Below are positions 42,457-51,105 of a stretch of 64,000 nt of DNA, one piece after another. Location: contig NZ_JAWQUO010000007.1 in assembly GCF_033446605.1 (NCBI RefSeq), positions 96,312 to 160,311 of the forward strand. Reading direction: 5' to 3'. The notes under the pieces were generated by a model that saw only the letters and a program-made list of their open reading frames with translations, ran no database searches and had not been told where the DNA came from. Each line of letters begins with the position of its first letter. Positions within the stretch are counted from its first letter, which is position 1. The position numbers were made by a program, and so were the translations under genes. This DNA comes from Iodobacter sp025352645. Its GTDB lineage: Bacteria; Pseudomonadota; Gammaproteobacteria; Burkholderiales; Chitinibacteraceae.

Positions 42457-44343
42457 TTAAAGCTTAAAGCGGCCAAATTGCTCTCTTAGGAAGGCAGCTA
42501 GTTGGTTTAGATCATGAACCGTTCTGGTGGCATTTTGTAGATTGGCATCGGATTGTTGCATTTGGTTGGTAATGTTTTCCGCGCTTTGTGCCATTGCGGT
42601 TGTGGCATTTTGTTGCTCAAGGGTTGCGTGCGCAATTTCGCCAATCTTAGCCATAACTTCATCCATATTTTCACGGATAGTGCCAATATTGGTTGCCGCT
42701 TGCTCGGATAAGTTCACGCCGCTTTGTACTGCAGTGATCGTAGTTTGCATATTATTGACGGCAATGCCTGTTTCTCCACGAATGCCTTCAATCATGCCGG
42801 TGATTTCAATCGTTGCAGAAGAAGTGCGTTCTGCCAGTTTGCGTACTTCATCTGCAACAACGGCAAAGCCTCGGCCTTGTTCGCCCGCCCGGGCGGCTTC
42901 AATGGCAGCGTTAAGGGCCAGCAAATTAGTTTGGTCAGCAATCTCCTTAATGACGCGGATAATGCCACTAATATCTTGGGCTCTTTGATTGAGGCGATCG
43001 AGTAGATTAGATAAATCGCTAACCTCTCTGGCTGATTTGCCAACTTCATTGGCAACTTCTTTAACTGTGGCTGCAGATTGCCCAGATAAGGCACCCGTAC
43101 TGGTAACGAGTTGATTGGCATCTCTGGAATTATCAGCAATGTGCGAAATGCTGACAGTGATTTCTTCAATGGTTGCTGCATTGGATGCAGATAGATCAGA
43201 TAATCTTTGCGAGTCATTGGCCAGATCATTTAATACCGAATTGATAGAGCCAATACCGGTGGTTAAGTTTTCTGTTTCTTTACGAATATCAATAAACATA
43301 TTGCGTAATTGATCGGTGAAGCGATTAAATGCTTGCGCGGTTGCAGCAATTTCATCATTACCATCAATTTCAATTTTGCGGGTTAAATCTCCACCACCTT
43401 GAGCAATTTCTTGCATTGCATGACGAACTTTATCAAGGCTACGTAGCATTTTAGTAATTAAAAAACCAGCTAGTGGAATAACGATAATTAATAAAATAAC
43501 TAAAGCGGCAACAGCTTGTATGATCAGTTGATTGAGCGGTTCCAAAATGACTGATTTATCAATGACTAAGATTAAGTTTAAATCAGTGCCTTCAATGGGT
43601 TGAATAAAGACAAATTTTCTTTCACTGGCAATGGTGATTTCAGCTAACTCTTTGCTTGCAGCCATACTGGCTATACTATTGGCATTTAAATCGCTGGATA
43701 TATCGCTAGTAGGTTTATTGAGCTTATCTTTATCATTATGTGCAAGTATTTGGCCATTTTTGTCTGCCAGAATGGCATAGCCATTACCGGTTAATTTAAT
43801 GTTTAATACATCTTTCACCACGCCTTCTAAGGATATATCAACGGCGGCAACACCTTTAAAGCCAGCTTCTCCTGTTACAGGGGAGGCAAAAGATAGGATC
43901 AGTTGCTTGCTTTCTGCATCTACATAGGGCGGAGTAAGGATGGTTTTTCCTGCCGCTACGGCTTGTTTGTACCAAGGCCTAGATGTGGCATCAAACCCTG
44001 CAGGCATATCGACTTTGTGGCCGCTGATAAATTTCTTATCTGGAGTACCGATATAGGCTAAATCAAATTTAGCGCTTTTTTCTGTTTGGTATAAGGCAGG
44101 TACGGGGTCATCTGCTTTGGCTAATGCCTCGGCAAGGCCAGAAACAATGTTCTGCTTTTCGCTGACCCAATTACGAAGTACTACATTGTAACCAGTGGCA
44201 ACACCTACTATTTCATTATGCAGGCTTACATTTACCATTTCATGGCGCATTTTTAAATAGCTGCCAAATGTAAGCACAGAGCCAGAGAGAAGTGTTAAAA
44301 CCGAGATAAATATAATCAGCTTAACTTTGAGGGATTGATTCAT
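42457..44343 (-). CDS. Methyl-accepting chemotaxis protein with dCache sensor
   Basis: A 628-residue transmembrane chemoreceptor. Membrane helix 1 (about 9-30), a periplasmic double Cache domain (about 38-275), membrane helix 2 (about 280-302), HAMP (about 303-355, GGGDLTRKIEIDGNDEI), and a signalling domain with DQTNLLALNAAIEAARAGEQG and VVADEVRKLAERTSSAT. The membrane-distal Cache module has SRPWYKQA, PPYVDAES and later VAAVDIS. This spacing of Arg, Trp, Tyr and Asp resembles the amino-acid-binding dCache motif, so an amino acid ligand is plausible. The paralogue at 33107-34738 has a different sensor. Ends FGRFKL, with no CheR pentapeptide. Confidence 0.93.
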   Translation of the reverse strand: MNQSLKVKLIIFISVLTLLSGSVLTFGSYLKMRHEMVNVSLHNEIVGVATGYNVVLRNWVSEKQNIVSGLAEALAKADDPVPALYQTEKSAKFDLAYIGTPDKKFISGHKVDMPAGFDATSRPWYKQAVAAGKTILTPPYVDAESKQLILSFASPVTGEAGFKGVAAVDISLEGVVKDVLNIKLTGNGYAILADKNGQILAHNDKDKLNKPTSDISSDLNANSIASMAASKELAEITIASERKFVFIQPIEGTDLNLILVIDKSVILEPLNQLIIQAVAALVILLIIVIPLAGFLITKMLRSLDKVRHAMQEIAQGGGDLTRKIEIDGNDEIAATAQAFNRFTDQLRNMFIDIRKETENLTTGIGSINSVLNDLANDSQRLSDLSASNAATIEEITVSISHIADNSRDANQLVTSTGALSGQSAATVKEVANEVGKSAREVSDLSNLLDRLNQRAQDISGIIRVIKEIADQTNLLALNAAIEAARAGEQGRGFAVVADEVRKLAERTSSATIEITGMIEGIRGETGIAVNNMQTTITAVQSGVNLSEQAATNIGTIRENMDEVMAKIGEIAHATLEQQNATTAMAQSAENITNQMQQSDANLQNATRTVHDLNQLAAFLREQFGRFKL

Positions 44344-44519
44344 GATTGGTCTCTCTACCGCTACTTATTAATGGTCATTTGCTGAATAAACTGTAAGAAT
44401 GAATTTAAATATCATTCTCAAGTTCGTTTATTCATCCGCTGGTATAAATACTCCTATTGGTATTATTGCACAAAAAAATATAAAGGCATTAGTAAATGAG
44501 GGTTAACTGATGTAAGGTG

Positions 44520-46721
44520 TTACCCGCGCACGACTCTAATAACTTCATTCACATCTTGCAATTTAATTAAGATTCTTTGTAATTGCTCAGCATCTCTGAT
44601 TTCTAAAGTAAAGCGCATCATCACTCGCTGATCTTTGCTTTGCGTATTCACTGCCGTGACGTTAATTCGCTCGCGCGCCATAATGTCAGATAGATCTCTA
44701 AGTAAAGTGCTGCGGTTATGCGCTTCTACTAATAAATCTGTTGCAAATACATGGCCACGCTGTATGCCCCAATCAGCATTAATTAAGCGCTCCGGCGCGG
44801 CGCTAGCTAAGCGTTTTAGTGTGCTGCAATCACTGCGGTGAATAGAAATGCCACGCCCCTTAGTCACAAAACCCATGACGTGATCGGGTGGAACGGGCTT
44901 GCAGCATTTAGCCAGTAGCGTCATGAGTTTATCTACGCCCTCAATTAAAATACCTTCGCCATTTCCATTGGCTCTGGCGGCTTTAATAAAGTCGTTGGCG
45001 GGTTCTGTTATGGGCTCGATTGGAGCCAAACTTTCTCTGAATGCTTGATTGAGTTCACGCTGGGATATTTCGCCTTGGCCAAGCGCGGCATACAGCTCAT
45101 CGATGTGCTTGCAGCCTAGCTTAATTGCTATATTGTCTTGATTAGCATCGCGCGCAGCACAGCGAGCCGCCTCTTTATCATAAATAGAGCGGCCTGCCTC
45201 AAGCGCGATATCTTGATGCTGTTGGCGTATCCAGTGGCGGATTTTGCTGGCGGCACGGTGGCTTTTTACATAACTATTATGTAGCCAATCTAGGCTAGGG
45301 CCGCCTTCTTTGGTCGATAGTATTTCTACTCGCTGACCGTTTTCTAGCGCGGTATAGAGCGGCACAATCTGGCCGTTTACCTTGGCGCCTCGGCAGCGAT
45401 GCCCTAAATCGGTATGCACATGGTAGGCAAAATCAACTGGCGTGCTGCCCTTAGGCAGGGTAATGACGCGGCCTGCGGGGGTGAGAATATAAATGGTGTC
45501 GTCGAATAACTCGGCTTTAAAGGTTTCTGCAAATTGCGTTTCACTGGCCATATCTTCACGCCAGTCTAATAATTGGCGCAGCCAAGCAATTTTTTCTTCA
45601 TAGCGTGCATCACCTTGGCCGCCTTCTTTATAGCGCCAGTGTGCGGCCACGCCATATTCGGCATGCTCGTGCATCTCTATGGTGCGAATTTGTACTTCAA
45701 CGGCTTTATCATTTTCACCAATCACGGCGGTATGCAGGCTGCGATAAAAATTACCCTTAGGGTGAGCAATATAATCGTCAAATTCGCCTGGGATAGGCTG
45801 CCAAAGATTATGCACAATACCGAGGGCGGTATAGCAGTCTTTTAAATCAGGAACTAAAATCCGTACGGCACGAATATCATAAAGCTCAGAGAAATCGAGC
45901 TTCTTTTTCTGCATTTTTTTCCAAATGCTGAAAATATGTTTAGGCCTGCCCATTAAATCAGCTTTTACACCGGCATTATTAAGCTCAATTCTGAGCGTAT
46001 TTAATACATCATCAATAAATTTTTCCCGATCGACTCGGCGCTCATCCAATAGCTTGGCAATTTTTTTATAGGTATCGGGATGCAGATATCTAAAGCCTAA
46101 GTCTTCTAATTCCCATTTTATTTGCCATACGCCTAGCCGATTTGCTAATGGGGCAAATAAATCGAGGGTTTCTTGGGCAATCCTGCGGCGGGTTTCTTCT
46201 GGGGCTCGCGCTAGTTCGTGCATGGTTTGCGTGCGCCAAGCTAGCTTAATCAGCACGGCACGGATGTCTTCTACCATGGCGATTAGCATCTTACGTACGG
46301 CTTCAATCTGTTGAGCAGCGTCTTGTGATTTGCCGCCCGTGGGGTGCGCCAAGCTGCGTAATTTACTGACCTTACTTGCCCCATCAACCAGCCGTGTTAC
46401 ATCGGGGCCAAATTGGCTGTTGATAAGCTCAAGCGGTTTGTCCAATTGATTGGGCAGGGCAAACAACAGCGTGGCGATTACGGAATTAGCATCTAAGCGC
46501 AGATCGGCAACAATCGATGCGCTGGCTACGGCGTGCTGAAATAATGAGCTGCCGGTATCGGCGTGAATTTGTTGGCCGTACTGCTCGAACACCCAATCAA
46601 TGGCTTGGCGCAAGCGCACGATATCGGTGGGCGGATAGCGCTCAGTCAGCGCGTTAAGCCAGCGATCTGGATCTGCAGCTTCAGCAATAGATTGGGCAAG
46701 CGGACGAGTAACGGCAACCAT
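44520..46721 (-). CDS. relA: GTP pyrophosphokinase RelA (synthetase only)
   Basis: A 733-residue ribosome-associated enzyme that makes (p)ppGpp when uncharged tRNA enters the ribosome. Order: degenerate HD domain (about 40-190), synthetase (about 230-370), TGS (about 405-465, TLPKGSTPVDFAYHVHTDLG), helical domain, CCKPVPPD zinc-finger region and C-terminal ACT domain. The HDxxED hydrolase motif is replaced by LLFALPNQLD, and the synthetase carries EFDD (PGEFDDYIAHPK), the mark of monofunctional RelA, instead of RxKD of bifunctional SpoT/Rel. A separate SpoT must exist elsewhere to degrade (p)ppGpp. No strong ribosome binding site before the ATG. Confidence 0.95.
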   Translation of the reverse strand: MVAVTRPLAQSIAEAADPDRWLNALTERYPPTDIVRLRQAIDWVFEQYGQQIHADTGSSLFQHAVASASIVADLRLDANSVIATLLFALPNQLDKPLELINSQFGPDVTRLVDGASKVSKLRSLAHPTGGKSQDAAQQIEAVRKMLIAMVEDIRAVLIKLAWRTQTMHELARAPEETRRRIAQETLDLFAPLANRLGVWQIKWELEDLGFRYLHPDTYKKIAKLLDERRVDREKFIDDVLNTLRIELNNAGVKADLMGRPKHIFSIWKKMQKKKLDFSELYDIRAVRILVPDLKDCYTALGIVHNLWQPIPGEFDDYIAHPKGNFYRSLHTAVIGENDKAVEVQIRTIEMHEHAEYGVAAHWRYKEGGQGDARYEEKIAWLRQLLDWREDMASETQFAETFKAELFDDTIYILTPAGRVITLPKGSTPVDFAYHVHTDLGHRCRGAKVNGQIVPLYTALENGQRVEILSTKEGGPSLDWLHNSYVKSHRAASKIRHWIRQQHQDIALEAGRSIYDKEAARCAARDANQDNIAIKLGCKHIDELYAALGQGEISQRELNQAFRESLAPIEPITEPANDFIKAARANGNGEGILIEGVDKLMTLLAKCCKPVPPDHVMGFVTKGRGISIHRSDCSTLKRLASAAPERLINADWGIQRGHVFATDLLVEAHNRSTLLRDLSDIMARERINVTAVNTQSKDQRVMMRFTLEIRDAEQLQRILIKLQDVNEVIRVVRG

Positions 46722-47125
46722 GGCAAATCACATCTAAAAATTAGACAGCAATTTTGCCTACTTTGCGTGGCTAGTCATAGTGTGAACTGACTTTATTGTA
46801 AATAATTTCTGGTTTTTTGATAAAAGAGCGCTGCTTTGAGTGGGGTTTTAGAAAATATAGCTCACTTAGGCTGGGGCTAGATCCATCCTATTAACTTAAA
46901 TAAAATATCACCGTAGTGTGGGTGCAACCTTTGAGTATCTTAATTATCTGTCAGCGCATGATTGCAGCTTGCAAAGTGAGTTAAGCGTTTTGCATTGGTA
47001 GATTTAAGCGGTGTTAAAGCAGCCTTATTGACACAGAAGCGGCTGACCGCTCCCGTGTATTTTTTTTAATTTTAGCTTAGCCCAGGCTGCGTATTTCTCA
47101 AATAAAGTGGCTATTTTGTTTGCGA
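46722..47125. other. relA-rsgA gap with a repeat remnant and an orphan terminator
   Basis: 404 bases with no protein gene. GGGGCTAGATCC followed by ATCCTATTAACTTAA (46876-46901) resembles one end of the elements at 27509 and 50230, without a partner end. The plus-strand terminator at 47031-47067 has no upstream plus-strand gene, so a small RNA may be encoded here. Confidence 0.45.
47031..47067 (+). terminator. Orphan intrinsic terminator on the plus strand
   Basis: ACACAGAAGCGG (47031-47042), loop CTGA, CCGCTCCCGTGT (47047-47058) pair at 10 of 12 positions, then ATTTTTTTT. Both neighbouring genes are on the minus strand, so this would end an unannotated plus-strand transcript. Confidence 0.55.
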
Positions 47126-48007
47126 TTAATAGCGGCTACCAGAGCTTAATTCATCTTGTAAACGGTGTAGCAGCGCTAATCGCTGTGGGCTGATGGTGCC
47201 TTCTTCTACCCCCGCACGCATGCCACAATCTGGCTCTTGGCGGTGGCGGCAGTTATGAAAGCGGCAAGTGCCAATACGCTCTTTAAACTCAGGAAAATAA
47301 GCAGGTAAATCTTGAGCGGTGATATGGGCAAGGCCAAACGATTGCAGCCCTGGTGAATCAATCAGCGCCGATTCGGCATCTAAGTGATAAAAAGTGGCGT
47401 TAGTGGTGGTGTGTTTACCCGCATCCAGTGCGATAGAAATCTCATTCACACGGGCGTTGGCATCCGGCAATAGCGCATTGGTAATGGTGGATTTACCCAT
47501 CCCCGATTGCCCAACCAGCACAGAGATATGCCCAACTAAGGCGGCGCGTAGTGGGGTGATATCGTTGGTCAGTGCCGAAACTTCGATCACCTTATAGCCC
47601 AGATTCACAAAGTACTCTAAACGCTCTTTGGCCGCTGTAGCGCTGGGTAAATCGCACTTATTTAAGCAAATTAAGGTTTGGATGCCACCCGCTTCGGCCG
47701 CAATGGCGCAGCGGCTGATTAGCTCGGTAGAAAAGCTTGGCTCTGAGGCCAGCACGATAATCAGCTGGGTGACATTGGCGGCAATCAGCTTGCTTTTCCA
47801 TGCATCCGAGCGGTAAAGCAGGGTTTGGCGCTCTAATACACGCTCAATCACCGCCTGTTCATCATTGAGAATCTGAATGTCGACTAGATCACCACAGGCG
47901 TAGTCCGTTTTTTTACCACGGGTACTGGCCCGAAGGCGCTTGCCACCCGCGCATTCAATAATATAAGACCTGCCGTGGCTAGCGACGATGCGGGCTGTTT
48001 CTGTCAT
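47126..48007 (-). CDS. rsgA: Ribosome small-subunit-dependent GTPase RsgA
   Basis: A 293-residue circularly permuted GTPase that checks late maturation of the 30S subunit. N-terminal OB-fold (about 1-65, with CGDLVDIQI), then G motifs in the permuted order: G4 LNKCDLP, G1 GQSGMGKST, G3 DSPGLQSFG. The C-terminal zinc finger is visible as TCRFHNCRHRQEPDC. Length is typical. Its start overlaps the stop of the phhB-like gene by 4 bases. Confidence 0.96.
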   Translation of the reverse strand: MTETARIVASHGRSYIIECAGGKRLRASTRGKKTDYACGDLVDIQILNDEQAVIERVLERQTLLYRSDAWKSKLIAANVTQLIIVLASEPSFSTELISRCAIAAEAGGIQTLICLNKCDLPSATAAKERLEYFVNLGYKVIEVSALTNDITPLRAALVGHISVLVGQSGMGKSTITNALLPDANARVNEISIALDAGKHTTTNATFYHLDAESALIDSPGLQSFGLAHITAQDLPAYFPEFKERIGTCRFHNCRHRQEPDCGMRAGVEEGTISPQRLALLHRLQDELSSGSRY

Positions 48008-48333
48008 GAAGTGGCTTTTAAAGTGAGTGCGTCTGAACGGGCAGCGCAGATAAAATCATTACGGCTAATGCCATTATTGGCGGTGTGGGTGTTCCAGCGT
48101 ACGCGGCAGCGGCTGTAACTCACGTCTAGATCGGGGTGATGATCTTGTTGATTGGCCATCCAAGCCACCGCATTTACAAAACCCATGGTTTCGTAAAAGT
48201 TTTTAAAGCGGAAGGTTTTTTCTAAATACGCTGGCGTCACAATCCAATCTTGTAAATCGGTAGAAAGCATTTCAGCTTCTACTTCGCTGAGCTGTGCTGC
48301 GCCATCGATACAGTGTTCGGTACTAAGAGACAT
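48004..48333 (-). CDS. phhB: 4a-hydroxytetrahydrobiopterin dehydratase (PCD family)
   Basis: A 109-residue pterin-4a-carbinolamine dehydratase, which regenerates tetrahydrobiopterin after aromatic amino acid hydroxylation. Typical elements are KTFRFKNFYETMGFVNAVAWMA, the catalytic QQDHHPDLDVSYSRCRVRW and THTANNGISRNDFICAA. No phenylalanine hydroxylase (phhA) is adjacent; it is instead coupled to rsgA (4-base overlap) and lies 3 bases after the M48 protease gene in the same direction. The name follows the family; partner hydroxylase unknown here. Confidence 0.92.
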   Translation of the reverse strand: MSLSTEHCIDGAAQLSEVEAEMLSTDLQDWIVTPAYLEKTFRFKNFYETMGFVNAVAWMANQQDHHPDLDVSYSRCRVRWNTHTANNGISRNDFICAARSDALTLKATS

Positions 48334-48336
48334 GAT

Positions 48337-49593
48337 TTATTCCTTGTTTTTTAGTTTCTTCAAAGCGGCAATGCGCAGCGCTGCCGGAGGGTGGCTATCA
48401 TAAAATAGACTATGCAATGGATCAGGTGTCAGCGTAGCTGCATTACCCTCGTAAAGCTTGACTAAGGCATTAATAAGATCACCAGCGGATTCTTGCTCTG
48501 CTGCGTAGGCATCGGCCTCGTATTCATGTTTTCTTGATGACATGGAGCTTAGCGGCGCAAAAATAAACGTAAACACGGGCATCACTAAAAAGAACAGTAA
48601 TAGCGCCGTGGCAGTGGATTGGCTATTTACGCCAAGACCCTGATAAAACCATAGCTCTTGTTTTAATTGACCTAAAACCCAGAGCATGCCCAGCATTAAA
48701 CCAAAGGTCCAAGCCATGCGCTTGGCAATATGGCGATGTTTAAAATGGCCTAATTCATGGGCTAATACGGCGGCCACTTCGCTTGCATTTAAAGACTTAA
48801 GCAGGGTATCAAAAAAGACAATCCGCTTGGCTTTACCTAGGCCGGTAAAGTAGGCATTGCCATGGCTAGAGCGCTTAGAGCCATCCATCACATAAATGCC
48901 ATTGGTTTTAAAGCCACAGCGTTTTAATAAGGATTCAATCCGCGTTTGTAAATGCGCATCGGCTAGCGGTTCAAATTTATTAAAAATAGGTGCAATAAAA
49001 GTGGGGAAGGCCCACATCAAGAGCAGAGAAAATCCTACCCACACGGCCCAAACCCACAGCCACCAATAAGCCCCCATCTGATCCATTAGCCAAAGCACCC
49101 CAGCCAACAGTGGCAGGCCAATCGCGGTAGCAACGGCGGTGGTTTTAAGCGTATCGGTGATAAAAAGCTTGGCGCTGGTGTTATTAAAGCCATATGAGGC
49201 TTCAATTTTAAAAGTAGAGATCAAAGTAAACGGCAGCGTAATTAAGCTATGCAACAGGGTGATGCCTGCAATCAGCGTAACGCCTGCCCAAAGTGGGGAG
49301 CTAATCCAGCCAGATAGTTGTTGATTGATCCACTCAATACCACCACCTAGGGTAAATGCTGCCAGCAGCATCGCCTCAAATAGGCTAACGATCATACCAA
49401 AACGCGTTTTTGCGACAGTGTAATCGGCGGCGCGTTGGTGTGATGCTTGGGTAATATGGCCATTAAATTCTGCTGGAACGCAGGTTCTATGGCGCTTTAC
49501 GTGGTTGATATGGCGCATGGCCAGCCAGAGTTGCATGATGACACTGGCCGTTAATGCAAACAGAAAGAGGAGGGAGAACTGATTAGCGTTCAT
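48337..49593 (-). CDS. M48 family membrane metallopeptidase (Ste24-like)
   Basis: About 418 residues from ATG 49593 (MNANQFSLLFLFALTASVIM). An inner-membrane zinc protease of the M48A, Ste24/CAAX-protease type. It has about six membrane helices, an N-terminal CAAX-protease domain (HQRAADYTVAKTRF), and the zinc motif HELGH in AAVLAHELGHFKHRH, with the third ligand near EYEADAYAAEQ. Membrane-protein quality control is a likely role. The frame extends to 49872, but that part overlaps orn on the other strand and is not plausible coding. ATG 49611 is an alternative start. Only about 43 bases separate it from divergent orn. Confidence 0.9.
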   Translation of the reverse strand: MNANQFSLLFLFALTASVIMQLWLAMRHINHVKRHRTCVPAEFNGHITQASHQRAADYTVAKTRFGMIVSLFEAMLLAAFTLGGGIEWINQQLSGWISSPLWAGVTLIAGITLLHSLITLPFTLISTFKIEASYGFNNTSAKLFITDTLKTTAVATAIGLPLLAGVLWLMDQMGAYWWLWVWAVWVGFSLLLMWAFPTFIAPIFNKFEPLADAHLQTRIESLLKRCGFKTNGIYVMDGSKRSSHGNAYFTGLGKAKRIVFFDTLLKSLNASEVAAVLAHELGHFKHRHIAKRMAWTFGLMLGMLWVLGQLKQELWFYQGLGVNSQSTATALLLFFLVMPVFTFIFAPLSSMSSRKHEYEADAYAAEQESAGDLINALVKLYEGNAATLTPDPLHSLFYDSHPPAALRIAALKKLKNKE

Positions 49594-49636
49594 TTGCAGG
49601 TAAAATAGCATTTTTGTATGTTGAATAGGGCCAAGT

Positions 49637-50209
49637 ATGCCACAAGACAAGAACCACCTCATCTGGGTTGATATGGAGATGACTGGGCTTGATCCAGAAA
49701 AAGAGCGTGTGATTGAAATTGCCGTCATTATTACAGACAGCAATTTAAACCTGATTGCCGAAGGCCCAGTGTTTGTTGTGCACCAAGACGCTAGCGTTTT
49801 AGATGCGATGGATGACTGGAATAAAAACACCCATGGCAAATCGGGCTTAATTGATAAGGTAAAAGTATCCACCTTAAGCGAAGCAGAAGTAGAAACGCAG
49901 CTGATTGCCTTTTTAGAAGAATACGTACCTAAGGGTGCATCGCCGCTATGTGGTAATTCTGTGCACCAAGATCGCCGCTTCTTAGTGAAATATCTGCCAA
50001 CTTTGGAAGAATTTTTTCACTACCGCAATCTGGATGTCTCCACGCTCAAAGAGTTGTGCAAGCGCTGGCAGCCAGACGTGGCCAAGCAATTTAAAAAGCG
50101 CGGCGCGCATACGGCACTGGCCGATATTCAAGAATCGATTGATGAGCTGAAGTTCTACCGCGAGAACTTTATTCGAGAGCCTGCGGTAGCTGTTCCCGCA
50201 GCGGTTTAA
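49637..50209 (+). CDS. orn: Oligoribonuclease
   Basis: A 190-residue DEDDh 3'-5' exoribonuclease that degrades RNA oligomers of two to five nucleotides and the pGpG formed from cyclic di-GMP. The acidic residues are in LIWVDMEMTGLDP (Asp12, Glu14), NSVHQDRRFL and the DEDDh motif KRGAHTALADIQESI. Length is about 10 residues longer than E. coli Orn because of a C-terminal VPAAV-type extension. Divergent from the M48 protease gene. Confidence 0.96.
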   Translation: MPQDKNHLIWVDMEMTGLDPEKERVIEIAVIITDSNLNLIAEGPVFVVHQDASVLDAMDDWNKNTHGKSGLIDKVKVSTLSEAEVETQLIAFLEEYVPKGASPLCGNSVHQDRRFLVKYLPTLEEFFHYRNLDVSTLKELCKRWQPDVAKQFKKRGAHTALADIQESIDELKFYRENFIREPAVAVPAAV

Positions 50210-50229
50210 AAGGATAGGGGGGGCTAAGT

Positions 50230-50412
50230 CAATCCTATCAACTTAAGCGAACAATGGAAAATAACGCTTTTGTAGGTTGGGTTAGCTGGTTTATTCGCCT
50301 ATTAAGAGGGCGAATAAATCAGCGTAACCCAACATTTGGCGCACAAGAATGTTGGGTTACGCGATAAAGCTGCTAACCCAACCTACGAATTCACCTTAAG
50401 TTGATAGGATTG
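50230..50412. mobile_element. MITE-like element, second copy
   Basis: Ends CAATCCTATCAACTTAAG (50230-50247) and CTTAAGTTGATAGGATTG (50395-50412), a perfect 18-bp inverted repeat. Nested inside is TGTAGGTTGGGTTA (50271 on) to TAACCCAACCTAC (ending 50386), plus internal GTTGGGTTACGC repeats. GGGGCTAAGTC is directly repeated at 50220-50230 and 50413-50423, overlapping the first base of the left end, so a target-site duplication of about 10 bp is possible. No transposase. Confidence 0.72.
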
Positions 50413-50526
50413 GGGGCTAAGTCCCCCATAGGCATTATTAAGAGCAACGATAACAGCCCGTCGTCCCCGTTGTTTTAGTGCCGCTGGATTCCCGCCTTAG
50501 GCTTAGCTCAGCGTATGGATAAGTGA

Positions 50527-50557
50527 CGCGTGGGCACAAAATCCTGCTCACCCTACG
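50527..50557. repeat. Half GTAGGG repeat
   Basis: CGCGTGGGCACAAAATCC then TGCTCACCCTACG, the inverse of the GTAGGGTG...CCCACGCG unit, 38 bases before the pncC start. Confidence 0.55.
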
Positions 50558-50594
50558 CATTTGTTTTTATTTGAAATATAAAGGTGCCATCCCC

Positions 50595-51074
50595 ATGTTG
50601 GTATTAGCAACTCAACTCGGTCGTGTGCTATTGGCGCGTGGTCAGAGCGTAACAACTGCAGAATCCTGCACGGGTGGCCTGATTGCCGGAGCGATTACCG
50701 ATGTGGCTGGCAGCTCGGTGTGGTTTGAGCGTGGCTTTATTACTTATTCCAACGAAGCCAAAATGGACATGCTTGCCGTCCCGCCTGATTTTATCGCCAA
50801 GCTGGGCGCGGTGAGCGAGCCTGTAGTTGCCGCCATGGTGCAAGGCGCTTGTCATTTAGCCAGTGCTGAATGGGGTGTTGCCGTTAGCGGCGTGGCAGGC
50901 CCGGCAGGGGGCAGCGTTGAAAAGCCGGTGGGTACCGTCTGCTTTGCTTTTGCAGGGCCAGCGGGAATTATCACCGAACAAGAATTATTTGATGGCGACA
51001 GGCGCGACGTGCGTAAGCAAACAGTACGCCATGCCTTGATTCGCCTGATTGAGTTAATTGAAGAACAAGATTAA
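50595..51074 (+). CDS. pncC: Nicotinamide-nucleotide amidohydrolase PncC (CinA C-terminal type)
   Basis: About 159 residues from ATG 50595. The stand-alone CinA C-terminal domain, NMN deamidase, which recycles nicotinamide mononucleotide to nicotinate mononucleotide for NAD synthesis. Landmarks: SVTTAESCTGGLIAGAITDV with the catalytic Ser/Thr region, SSVWFERGFITYSNEAK, and VSGVAGPAGGSVEKPVGTVCF. AAGGTG lies 8 bases before the ATG. The frame also opens at 50523 within the repeat, which is not coding by appearance. Confidence 0.93.
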   Translation: MLVLATQLGRVLLARGQSVTTAESCTGGLIAGAITDVAGSSVWFERGFITYSNEAKMDMLAVPPDFIAKLGAVSEPVVAAMVQGACHLASAEWGVAVSGVAGPAGGSVEKPVGTVCFAFAGPAGIITEQELFDGDRRDVRKQTVRHALIRLIELIEEQD

Positions 51075-51105
51075 TTGGATTAACTCTCTTTAAAAGAATG
51101 TGTAA

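Larger units (their letters stand above)
50210..50594. other. Gap filled by repeats
   Basis: 385 bases with no gene. It contains the MITE-like element at 50230-50412 and a half-copy of the GTAGGG repeat at 50527-50557. The pncC promoter must lie between or within these. Confidence 0.55.

Noticed and set aside
49594..49872. N-terminal extension of the M48 protease frame
   Set aside because: It overlaps orn on the opposite strand and its translation has no membrane or signal character of the family. The start at 49593 is preferred.
50523..50594. N-terminal extension of pncC
   Set aside because: It is encoded by the GTAGGG repeat, while ATG 50595 has AAGGTG at a proper distance and gives the family N-terminus.
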